This document shows, piece by piece, positions 53,931 to 64,000 of a DNA stretch of 64,000 nt. Position 1 is the stretch's first letter. The number at the start of each line of letters is the position of its first letter. The position numbers were made by a program, and so were the translations under genes. The stretch comes from Platycnemis pennipes (taxonomy: Eukaryota; Arthropoda; Insecta; Odonata; Platycnemididae). The DNA lies in the NCBI GenBank assembly GCA_933228895.1, contig OW121854.1:60058609-60122608 (forward strand), in the 5' to 3' direction. The notes beneath the pieces are model-generated. The model searched no databases. It was given only the letters and a program-made list of their open reading frames with translations, and was not told the DNA's origin.

Positions 53931-54865
53931 CGGGAAACTTCAACTGCTTGTGGTTCTGTTTTATGAAATTTATCGTATAAGAATGCATACATTTTCAATC
54001 AGGGTCGCCTGCATGGCTTGCAGTCCCCGAGCAACTATAGTTTGTTGGCTTTGAAAAAGAGATATAGTTAAAAAGAAAACACTTTAAGTAGTAGAATAAT
54101 CCAAGGACGTTGATAATGACGGTGATCAATGGAAACTTTGGTCGGTGGCAATAAACTGTATGGATTATACTATTTCAAGTTTTTTTCTTTTTAATATGAA
54201 AATTTTCCACAAAGCAAAGTCTCACACAATCAAAACATAGTTATTCGAGGCCCAAATTATAAAATCAATCATGATTATAAAACATTATCTTATAATTTAT
54301 TTATTCATGTGTAATTAATGGAGAGGAAAAATAAATATTGCGTAATATTTATCCGTAATATCCATTATCAGGAAGAATGAATACTTTCGTAATATTTATT
54401 TTCCTGCGACTAGAATTCCTCGAAAATGTAGGGCCCTTGGAAGCCCGGGGCAGGAGTTTCGTTTGCTCTGCTTCAGGGCGCGTCACTGCTTGTAATATTT
54501 CTCAGGTTTTATTATTACCCGATTTCAGCGCTACAGCGACCTTAGCAATGGTGCATTGATATTTTAAAAAGATTTTGAATATTACAAAGTTTTTCATTCT
54601 TATACGAAAACCATTCGGGTACTGTCCCACTGTCGGTATTTTTGATTCCCAACATTTCGCGAGCGTTGTAGGACGGAGCATGAGGAACGAACACACAAAT
54701 TTTTCTTTCTGTTCCTAATGCTTACTCAATCTCTCTGAATCTTCTCTAAATGTGGATAATCGTAGAGAGAATCTTCGCCGAAAACACTTCATAAATTGTA
54801 TTCCGTCCATCGGTAGCTATTTTAAACGATTGTCTCCTCGGATTATTTCGTTAAATTAGCAGAAG
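53931..54865. other. AT-rich, no feature recognised
   Basis: No coding or repeat signal. Confidence 0.4.
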
Positions 54866-54867
54866 TT

Positions 54868-54930
54868 ATTCGGGGAAGACGACCGACAGCTTAGATCATT
54901 TGCGCCATTTGGTATACGTGAGTAGAGGTA
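54868..54930 (-). mobile_element. SINE tail fragment (minus)
   Basis: GGGGAAGACGACCGACAGCT and ATCATTTGCGCCATTTGG are the CCAA-type 3' module inverted. No body. Confidence 0.65.
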
Positions 54931-55121
54931 TGAATGAATGTATATCTATTATGCTCTGGGTTTCCTCATAAGAGCAATAAAAGATTACATAAATAGTTAA
55001 ACCATCGAGTAAAAGAAAGCATAGCGCACATCAGTTAAAAATTAAAACAACAACATGTATAAAATTGATGGTTTCGGGCGTTACTTTATGGAATTTGCTT
55101 TAATGCATAATGAATGATAGG

Positions 55122-55259
55122 AACTTGGAATTTCCACAATTATTTATCTCACACTACGACCATGGTTTCGAATACTTGTTAATGACGGACCTGATGACGA
55201 CGTTAATTGCCGAAACCATGGTCTAAGTTGAGATAAATAACTGTGGAAATACCAAGTTT
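55122..55259. mobile_element. Foldback unit of the GAAAC family, 49-bp arms
   Basis: 55122-55170 and 55211-55259 are inverted copies with about five mismatches around a 40-nt loop. The right part reads CCTGATGACGACGTTAATTG then CCGAAACCATGGTC. CUGAUGA and GAAAC-CAUG-GUC match two parts of a hammerhead, but helix I does not pair. Confidence 0.75.
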
Positions 55260-55414
55260 ATTATAAACAAAATATAACTACCCGCCAAAGGCACATTTGC
55301 TTGCAAAATAAGGTTACAGACATATATGAACGTTATAATGATAATTAATTATCAACTCTTAAAAAATAATGGTAGAACTTTTCCTTAAAATGAAGGTTCT
55401 AGGGCTAGTACATT

Positions 55415-55645
55415 TTCAGGGAACGGAGGAAAAAAGGAGAGAACCCCGGCGTGGATATTAACCTACTGTTAATGAACGTGGACCGCGGCTAAACGTCCCA
55501 TCCGACGGACGGATAACTGCACTCGAAGTGCCCTCCGCTAATCTCTCAAGCATGGACCAGTATGCCAAAGAAAATTCTGCCATGAATGTTACTCGAACCC
55601 GGGAAAATTGGATGAGAATCCAGTACTCGAGCCACCAAACAAACC
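55415..55645 (-). mobile_element. tRNA-derived SINE (minus)
   Basis: Minus strand: GTGGCTCGAGTACTGGATTC head, CGGGTTCGAGTAAC B box, GGCATACTGGTCCATGC, CCGTCCGTCGGATGGGACGT and CGGGGTTCTCTCC. Confidence 0.8.
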
Positions 55646-55799
55646 AGTACCCCTTCTATCTAAAAGAAGGCTACAAGCCGATTTCGGTCATCTCTCCAGC
55701 GTTCCAGAGTTACCTGGAAAAAATCTCTCCCAAACCATCCCCCTCGAATGGCTCAAGTGGCCTTCAGCTGTCGTTGGTCTAACCGAATAATAACACAAC

Positions 55800-57810
55800 T
55801 TAGCTAAACCCTCTCATCACGCGGGTGTAACTCCCGTTGTTCCCCTTCGGTATACGTTCATTACCTTTTCATCCCTTTCATCTACATTAGTGCATCGTTT
55901 GTGCTCATAGGTGATCGTAATCGGGAATCAAACGTATCCGATCCTTGTGTGCATAGTAATCCGCGAGAGTTATCTCTTTTCTCTTCCGTCCCCCGTCAGC
56001 ATGACGATGAAAGTGGTCGGGAACCATTTAAATCCAGCTCTTGTCCGTATAGAGGTAATCCCTAAGCTCAATCAATTCTTTCCTTTACGTCATCATAATT
56101 TAAAGGGTCTATTGAGAACAACTTGCTCTCATAGCTGAGCGCGGGCCGGAACTTATCTCTGCCACCGACGGACGATAATCTGGTATAAACAGATTCAGGA
56201 TTTGCTTCACATTTTAAATATTTCTTACTTTATTATCACAATAAAATCTTCATCAGTTAGAGTAATATATGTTGGATTATCCATACATCTGTACTTATTT
56301 GCACTATGTTTTAGTAACGGCGTCTTCCCAACAACTGCTCTTTCTTTTAATCAGTATATTTCCAACCCCGTTTATACTGTTCAAAATACCATTTCTTTTT
56401 TCTCTATCTCACTTTTTTAACTAAAATTCTCCCTGCAATAACGGTCTTACGTATCCCACTGACCCTAATTACTCGTTCCGTACACCGACGACGACCTCTA
56501 AAAATGTTTGCCAACGTAATTTTTTCCTCCCCCACCACGTCAACAATTCATCATTCGTCCACTTTTCCTTCCATTCCACCTTTTCCAACCTCTTCAAAAC
56601 TAACATCTCAAAAGTCTCGTAATTAATTTTTCATCTCTCCCTAGGGTTCAGATCTTGGACTCAATCAATGTTTACAATGACAATGTGGTTTATTGTCAGG
56701 TTTTCAGTGACCATTTCTTCGCATCCGTGCTTAAGTGTTGGCAGAAGTTCTCTTCTTTTGCTAAATTCATTCTTATTCTAGGCATTTCTTTTTAAAATCA
56801 CCAGTAGCGAGGCGACAGAAGAAAAGTTCTTAGGGAATATTATGGTAGTACATTTATATGTAAGGGAAACGGATATTTTTGTTGCAATTTTATAAATATA
56901 CTCTACCAAATGTTTCATGATTTCCTGTCGTGCATTACCTGATAACTATAAGTTTGTTATTTACTGTCGATGTAGGTAACTGTAAGTTAGGCTAGGAATG
57001 CATGAGCGTGAAAAAATAAAAGCTGGTCCTTAATTGTTAATATCAGCTCTCCCACAATATTTCATTCTTCAGTTTCTTATGCTTCTTGCAGTATTTCACA
57101 GTACAAAAAAGTCATATTTTTTATAATCCGTTCCTTAAATATTTCCTTGTGTTTTGAGGTCATTATATTTTACTCTTGTCCATCAAATTAGTTTTAATTT
57201 TACAAAATCTCCCCATCATTCTTGAAGATCACCTAAAACTCTATTTGCATTGATGTTTATCCATTGAACAACTCGCTTACATATAATATTGCATAATGAG
57301 GATAATTCCAACAGTTGTAATACCTACCAAAATATTTCCACGTAGGAATCAGCTTTGTCCGTATTTTCCACCACAATTACCATGCTCCAAACTCAAGCAA
57401 GGATGTCCTTCCCATGCCAGTAATATTTATAATGAATCCTAATAACTCTTATGCTCTCTTCTATAAAGATAAAATTTTAAAATGGTACAATCTAATTTTA
57501 CATTTCAAAATCACTAATATTTCATTCACGCCTTTACCTCATCCATATTTCCTATCATCTTCTCTCTCATGCCACTAAATTCTGCGCTTGTTAACTAATT
57601 TCTCATCCGGATGTCTTTAAACCAAGTCCATTTCCGACCAAGATCCTTCCTTGGCGATTCAATGACTCCATCTGCTCTAGTTTCATTCACTCTCATTAAT
57701 ATTAACCTACTTCTTTGCATACCATGATCTCCTTTTTAAATGAGTTACTTTCATGACAATCTACCTAATTCCAATACTTTCGCTCCAACAATAGAAAATA
57801 TCGCTCATTC
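55800..57810. other. AT- and pyrimidine-rich, no feature recognised
   Basis: Read on both strands; short frames only, no repeat that I can name. Confidence 0.4.
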
Positions 57811-57814
57811 CCCA

Positions 57815-57895
57815 TTAATAAGGTAGGTCATTCGTTGTCTTGGCAACAGAAAGTACGGGGTTCGAATCCCGTCTTGGGCATGAATGAAGTTTGGG
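57815..57895 (+). mobile_element. tRNA-like unit (SINE head or tRNA pseudogene)
   Basis: AAGGTAGGTCATTCGTTGTC and ACGGGGTTCGAATCCCGTC (T-arm-like, with a good B box). No closing acceptor stem, so not a working tRNA. Confidence 0.35.
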
Positions 57896-58754
57896 TAAGG
57901 AGTACGCTGAGGTTAAAAGGTAAATTTTACTAATAGACTGCATAACAATTTGAATCCTATCACATGCCGGCACACAGTCATACGTGAAATTTTTTACTAG
58001 GCATATTCTTGTGGGGCAGTTCATGTTGACAACTTAATCCTTGTTGTTTTAAGAAGTCGTTTTTATCCAAATGCTTACGCATTTAGAAATTCTTACGGTA
58101 AAGCATCAACATCAACTTGCGTCAAGATCTCAAATGCCTTTCTAGCCTTCGGGTGACGGCCCGGTCCCTGCTTGAGAAAAGGTCAATAAACTCTTTTAAG
58201 TGAAGGGTCGGTGAGATCATTAAAATGCTGACCCCTTCGGCGCACTCCTAGAGGTCAAGTGCCAATGAAGGATTTCCTTCCGCCAACCTCCCGGATAGCG
58301 GTAATGGTGACCGCGGCAACCCTCACGCAGAGAGACGTGATTGACTGATCGTGACAGGACACCACCCGTTCCCAATTTCGCCAGAACGGCGCCCTTGGAA
58401 CCGCCCTTCCCCCCTCTCTCTCTCTCCTATCCCTATTTATCTCCCTTCTCTCTCACCCACGCGGCTGCCTCCCTTCCCGGCGTCCCTCTTGCATCGTTGG
58501 TCCCCTGACGTGCCATCCTGCGAATTCAGGACTGACATTGATCGGTGGGTGGAGGTGCACTAAAACCCTTCCCGTCTTCTCCCCTTCGAAACCTTCGTCC
58601 TCCTCCTTCTCCACATCTCTTCTCCGCACCATCTCTCTCTCCCATTTTCTCTCACTTCCTTCTGCCTCATTCTCAACTTCTTCTCCCCCTCTCATCTTTC
58701 TCTCCTTTGTCTCGGAGTCAGTGCTGAGCGATCGTGTGTAAAGGAGATCACTAA
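57896..58754. other. No gene; strongly pyrimidine-rich tract at 58370-58720
   Basis: TCTC- and CCTT-rich DNA that opens overlapping frames on both strands. No motif. Confidence 0.4.
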
Positions 58755-59110
58755 GAGTTTTTTAAAGGCCGCTACGATAGTTGTGTTAGTGTTACGAGTT
58801 TAACAGTAAGAAGGGGATAGGGATTACTATCAGAACGGAGGTTGAAATACAGGCTAAATCTCTTAAGTTAATTCGAAGCAAATATATTTGCAGATGACGC
58901 TAGTACTCATAACCCTTGAGTATTATGCTAAATTTGTCAGATAAACATGATTAACGAGATGGATTATCGTACCGATTGATTTAAAATGTAATTTTCCCGG
59001 GTACCACAAGAGGACATAATACGCAGCATAGTAAAGGGACTGATAAAAGAATAAAATATTATTAGAATAGTCTGCGGTGCATGACACATGTTTTTGCATC
59101 ACTAACCCTT
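58755..59110 (+). mobile_element. LINE C-terminal relic (plus)
   Basis: FKGRYDSCVSVTSLT, LLSERRLKYRLNLLS and FADDASTHNP, then MDYRTD, match the end of the 37850 LINE ORF with many stops. Confidence 0.7.
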
Positions 59111-60255
59111 GCATGCCAGGAAAATACTTATAAATATATGTATTTAGATAAATTATTTTCCAACCTGTAATCACTTCTTTACCATGCAGATGCTAACGAT
59201 GTATTTGCACGTGACTTATATCTAACACTTCTCTATGGGTATGTCTTGCATCTTTAAAAAGATTTTGTTTCCTATTTCGCCATAGTTATTCGTAGTCACG
59301 AACAGTTGATTCTTCACTATTTCTGCCAATATTCTCTTCAAGATCCTCATATTTACCGAATTCTGGTCTCGAGTAACATATTTATTTGCTGCTTCTGATG
59401 TATTATACTTTTTGTTTGTTTAACTTCCATGAATCTTGTATTTCCATCAAAATCCATCTCTTCCTCTATTCTATTTCTCTATTCTAACTAACTTTCATCG
59501 TATTTCAAATCAATAAGCACCCAGAAAACGTATGGACAAAACAAAATGGTGATGAGAGAGAAAGAAGCACTTTGACAATAGCAATGGCGTATAACACAAT
59601 TGTGCAACATTTCGGTTGACGATATCACTATGGCTAATTAAAAAAAATTTATATCCATAATGAAAACTTACGTCACCTAGGAAATTGTAACTTATTGTGT
59701 TAACCCCTGCGCAACTTGATGAACTAAATGTTTAGGAGTTAATTCTTCGGAGACGACGATGTAAATTTGGTAGAAGAGGAAAGTTGTATGAAGATATTAA
59801 AAGACGGAAACAAAAGAGATTCGAGATTTCGGTTTGAAAATAATGAAAACGATTAGCTGGACGAAATAAAGGAATGGTAATTGGTGGAAGACATAAGAAG
59901 GTACCGCAAGTGGATAAAGAGAGAGGTCTGTGCTATGAAGGAATGTTGATGAGGGAGATAGAGGGAGGAAATGAATAATAAGCGCATTCAATATCGTGTA
60001 CGCAGAACTGCACATCAAGTAGGTAAATTGGCGTTGAAATGATGATGATATCTCGTATTGCCATGTGCATTTCTTCGTGCATGTTGGTAACAGATTTACT
60101 CAATATTCTCAGTCCCCAAATAACCTTTTCAAACTCCACCACATTTTAGGCATTTTTTTAAAACTTAAGTGTGATACGGAAGGATTATGAAGGTAAAATG
60201 GACACACGATGAGATATTCATCTGAAGCTATGAACGTCTAGTTGGTGATTGAAAA
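59111..60255. other. AT-rich, no feature recognised
   Basis: No coding or repeat signal. Confidence 0.4.
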
Positions 60256-60261
60256 GTTGGT

Positions 60262-60405
60262 ATGGGAAGAAGGTTCCATGAACCGGGAATTAAACCACGG
60301 TGGCTTGCCGAGCTACCACGCTACCCAGGGTTCCATGGTAGCGTGGTCACCTGCGCATTGGTCCAGCTAGACATTGTTCGATTCCCGTTCCGGGTTATCT
60401 ATTTT
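60262..60405. mobile_element. Two tRNA-like SINE heads in head-to-head orientation
   Basis: Minus strand from about 60335: GGTAGCGTGGTAGCTCGGCA and GGTTTAATTCCCGG. Plus strand from about 60325: CATGGTAGCGTGGTCACCTG and TTGTTCGATTCCCG. Both start from the shared palindromic GGGTTCCATGG region, so two internal pol III promoters point away from one centre. Confidence 0.55.
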
Positions 60406-60474
60406 TTGTGGCTATTTTCGAATATAAACGAGCATAAAATGGACGGACTGAATACCACACGAAGAAATTCTAAG

Positions 60475-60735
60475 AAGAGAGGGAGAAAATATAAGTCTGC
60501 TGAAAACTAAAGTAAAATAACTAGGACACACTCACTAATCAGCCATATCTTAGGACATGAAGAACATCAACGAGGGATAAGTGAAGGAGAGGAATTGCAA
60601 GGAAGGCCTCGTATGAGCTATTTTGAGCAAGTAGTGAATGTTTTAAAAGAGAAGAATGGTAGAAGTATGAGATAATCAAAAGGGGAGTAGAGAACTGCTT
60701 CAATAAAATCTTTGGATTGAAACCCAGTGTTGATG
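60475..60735 (+). mobile_element. LINE 3' fragment (plus)
   Basis: AAATATAAGTCTGCTGAAAA, GAAGGCCTCGTATGAGCTAT and GTTTTAAAAGAGAAGAATGG, ending TTGATGATGAATCC. Same LINE end as at 40815, decayed. Confidence 0.65.
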
Positions 60736-62565
60736 ATGAATCCAACCATATTACGACAATCCATTTTTATTCTCTTAGATTGCCCGTTTAAACGCTCAGG
60801 TTCATGTTACACAACTATTATTATGCATGAACAGTAGAACCAAATTAAAGGGTCTCTGATTTTCACTTCATAAATGGAGTGTATTGAAAAAATAAATAAA
60901 TGTAATTTAAAATGAATAAAAAGTGTTTATACTATTCCACGGGCATCCAGAATAACAACCGACCAACCATTTCTTTTACTTGAGATGTGTTGTCAGTTTT
61001 CTATGGATGAATAATCAATTCTAGACACATGGCTCTTCATCTACTGACATCATTATTCTAATACTACAGCTTGCGTAAGCGCTGACTAAATAATATTAGC
61101 CTGGATTTTTTTCTCTCTCGTTCCTTTCCGCTTACATCCCATTCCCCTCACTCCTTATCTCAGCCCCTCCTTGGTTGCAGCGTCTTCTTCCTCCTTCCTC
61201 CTGCCACACACCCCTTCGCCTCCGCTGGCCAAACAACGGAGACCCAAAAACAAGAGCGTTGTTTCACCATTAGGTACTATAAAGTCAACTAATCTATCTC
61301 CTCTCTCTCCTCCCCACCTCAATTCCCGCTACTCTCACTTGCCCACAGATACACAACCAACCCTCCACCCTCTCCCCTATCCATTTTCTTCCCCCTCCCC
61401 CACACGCGGCATTCTCACTCATTCCACCCCCTTACACCACCCCGATTCCCCACACCCATACCCTTACTCCACTCCCCCTCCCCTTCTCTCGTGCCATTTC
61501 CCTGAAGGGAGAGTAATTCCGAGGGATTAAGGCCCCGGCGCCGCCTCTACAGTCTTAACTTGGAGGACGAACTAATTAAAACGGGAGATAGCGGGAGAGA
61601 ACAGGGCGGGAAGGAGGAATGGGTAGGTTTACGGGTGGGGGAGGTTTCGGGGGAGGGAGGAGAGTCAAACGGGACCAGAGGACGAGGTTGGAGTCGGAGA
61701 GACGCAAGTAAAATGGGACGGAGAGGCAAAATGGCCGATCTTTCTCGCCTCCTCTTTGCCCTGGGCTTTCGCGAGTTTTTCTCCTGTCGTCCCTTCCCTT
61801 GCATTCCACCCCCGTGGTTATCTGTTCGTCTCTTTAGCCTTTCTCTCCATTCTGTTGTGAGGGTGTAGGGGAAAGGAAGAAGGATGGTAGGAAATATACG
61901 ATGAGGGACGCAAAATTACCAAAAATTCTTTGTTCAAATCAATTCTTTGTTCAACATCAATTATCGTTAGCAAAATGCCACTTAATTTACACCAGGTGAG
62001 GCGTGACATTTCGCTTGGCAGAGCATTTTATTGTTTAGATAGCCACCCCACTCATCTTCCGCCTTCGCCCTGGTCATCAGCTTGCTATAAATAATGTTTC
62101 TTGAAGAAAAATAGTGTGAGCTCAACGGAACGCCATTCATTAAACCTCAATCAGTTATCACAATCGGATGGCGTCGTGGGTCGATGGACAGAGTGTACTG
62201 CAGCTGTTCAGAAAGGTTTCTTTCCAGAAGAAAGCTTTTTTTCATTCTGTCAGAGGAATTTCCGACTTCGCGTTTGAAAAATGTAGTCTGACGAACCTGA
62301 GGGTAGGTTTGAAAACATCTGAGTGCATATACCAGAGAGCACATACCAGAGAGGAAACTTCGCAAGATTGGAACCATTCAACGAACCGTGTTATGAAACG
62401 GGAAGACGTAGTCTCTTATGACATAAGAGTGAGAACGTATGCATACGCGATTACTTACGGTAAGAGAAGATTGATTTAGGTGACATTTGGATCATCGTTT
62501 CATGTAAGAATTTTAAAATAGAGATTCAGGAACAAAAAATTTCGAACGTAAAGATTGTTTCGCCG
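60736..62565. other. No gene; C- and T-rich tract at 61120-61880
   Basis: The tract opens frames of up to 119 codons on both strands with no motif. The frames at 62147-62480 overlap on opposite strands and neither has a recognisable domain. Confidence 0.4.
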
Positions 62566-62567
62566 AC

Positions 62568-62645
62568 CTTAGTGGACCAGGTTGGTAATGCGTCAGCTTT
62601 GTAATCCGAGGGTCGCGAGCCTGTATCCCGCCTATGGAATGGATG
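62568..62645 (+). mobile_element. tRNA-like SINE head, further type
   Basis: CCAGGTTGGTAATGCGTCAG, CTTTGTAATCC and GGTCGCGAGCCTGTATCCCG give the spacing of a tRNA with an A box and a weak B box. No body match. Confidence 0.45.
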
Positions 62646-63760
62646 TATGTTAAGCCGTTGGAGCTCTTAAAACCTATATCTTATTGTAAAATACTTATTT
62701 CTTTCTACGAATTAATCCACTTCAGACCAAGTAATAGCCATGACGTGATTTACTCAAAGAATGTTATCACACAAAAAGAAATCGAAAACAATTTTTCGTC
62801 AAGTATGGTCTTCCGAAAACTAAGTTTTTTTATAGCTTGTTTTTTAAGATGACTTTCAAATCATGCATTATGAAAATAGTGTTTGCTTATAAATGTATAC
62901 TTTAAGTTTATATATATATACATGGGTCAGTACATTTTAATGACAAAATTACGCTAAAGAGGAACTGCCATGTTTGTAGGCGGTTACTCCCTCCATTTTT
63001 CTCAGCCGTTGCTTCTTGTTGAAAACGAATAGAGATGTGACGACGATAAAACGGTGGGAATGCAAATCGAAGGAGGGAAGGAAGGTTAGAGGCACAAGCG
63101 GATCGGGAATTCCTTTTAGAGAAACAACTCGGCGAGCGAGAAACGAAAGGTGATTCTCATGCACAGTGACGCTACCCCATTTGTGAGTGTGCGTTTGTAT
63201 CTTTAAATAAAAAAATGATGAGGGACGTTTGGTGGATGAGTTTTCTTTTAGAAAACCCATCCTCCGCTGAGTTTCCGTGGTGAAAGGACCTCTAAGGCCC
63301 CTCCGCCGACCTCATTAATGATTAACGAGATCAAACGGCGTGAGGGTGAGAGAGAGAGAGAGAGAAGCTCCTTCGATACACAATCGGTTTACCAAAGCAA
63401 GTGGGTCATGAATAAGTTAAATCGCGAAATACATGGAGTTACGGACTCAGTGTAAGGTAATCAGCATCAATGACAGATGGGAATCATCGTATTCCGCTAA
63501 AACATTCATAGTGCGTGATCCGAAATGTGATAACACACCTTGAAACTTGTTCATTGAAATATAATTATGGTTGATATCTCTTGAATTGAAACTATCGCAC
63601 TCATGCCTCAGGACGTTAACCCATTTTGGAGATGCGGGTAGTGTTTGGTATTTTAGTGAATGGACTTTATGTAAGAAAGAAGAAAGAGAGCGTCGGCGTC
63701 TCCATAACTTGTAGATGAGAAGTTGACGGGTCCCCATTGGGACATCGTATTCGACGAGTG
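62646..63760. other. No gene; microsatellites
   Basis: (TA)n at about 62910-62922 and (GA)n at about 63350-63365. No other signal. Confidence 0.5.
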
Positions 63761-63761
63761 G

Positions 63762-64000
63762 ATCGGATTGGAGTGGTGGCTAGAGTACTGGCCTCCCATC
63801 CCGAGGGCCTGGGTTCGAATGTTGGCACTTCCGGAATTTTCATTGGTTTACCGGTCTCTACTTGAGTGCCTTGTGAACAGTACTTCGAGTCCGTGGGATT
63901 GGTCGCTTAGCCGTGGTCCCCTTGACGCTTTTCGTTAAGAGCAGGGTAATGCCAAGCCGGGTTTCCTCCGTTCCCTGAAAATCCTACCTTTACCCAATTA
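63762..64000 (+). mobile_element. tRNA-derived SINE (plus), cut by the window end
   Basis: GGAGTGGTGGCTAGAGTACT (A box), GGGTTCGAATGTTGG (B box), TCATTGGTTTACCGGTCTCT, TTTTCGTTAAGAGCAGGGTA and the start of the CCAA-type tail (CTACCTTTACCCAATTA) at the edge. Confidence 0.85.

Noticed and set aside
1..64000. CRISPR array, prokaryotic operon, phage or plasmid system
   Set aside because: No regularly spaced direct repeats with unique spacers, no ribosome-binding-site-led gene series, and clear eukaryotic transposons throughout.

Overview
This window looks like repeat-rich, AT-leaning genomic DNA from an animal, most likely an insect or another arthropod with a large genome. The reasons are the absence of long open frames, a spliced-looking terminal exon, many tRNA-derived SINEs, several non-LTR (LINE) families, a Penelope-like element, and TTAA-, TA- and 8-bp-duplicating DNA transposons. 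I cannot name the species. No bacterial-type operon, CRISPR array, rRNA or complete protein gene is visible. Almost every open frame is a decayed transposon fragment or chance.

Layout. At 1-2.1 kb there are two diverged RTE-like 3' ends, a Penelope-like relic carrying a 161-bp internal tandem duplication, and a TTAA-flanked MITE. At 2.3-7.1 kb a minus-strand LINE is split by a 2.6-kb hAT element with a perfect 8-bp target duplication; the hAT itself contains a pogo/Tigger-like MITE and a SINE. At 9.1-12.3 kb several SINE pieces surround a 2.3-kb foldback element whose arms hold ~200-bp tandem units. From 13.0 to 16.3 kb two identical 242-bp repeats enclose unexplained DNA with two abutting perfect palindromes, followed by a palindromic minisatellite.

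From 18.4 to 23.2 kb there are two related LINEs in opposite orientations. At 24.66-25.3 kb lies the only host-like coding signal I trust: a splice acceptor, 55 codons to a stop, and a 3' UTR with AATAAA signals. From 25 to 51 kb SINEs and LINE 3' fragments dominate, with foldback units containing a CTGANGA...GAAAC core; one such site (50.9 kb, minus strand) can be folded as a hammerhead ribozyme. From 52 to 64 kb there are GC- or pyrimidine-rich islands, another foldback unit, LINE remnants, tRNA-like SINE heads, and a SINE running off the right edge.

The repeats interact by nesting: LINE, then hAT, then MITE and SINE; SINE into LINE at 45 kb; foldback into SINE at 9.8 kb; and a LINE-tail fragment into a LINE at 20.06 kb. 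SINEs share one body but carry different tRNA heads and at least two 3' tails, which suggests exchange of modules. Family names come from recognising motifs by eye, so all need alignment to repeat libraries.
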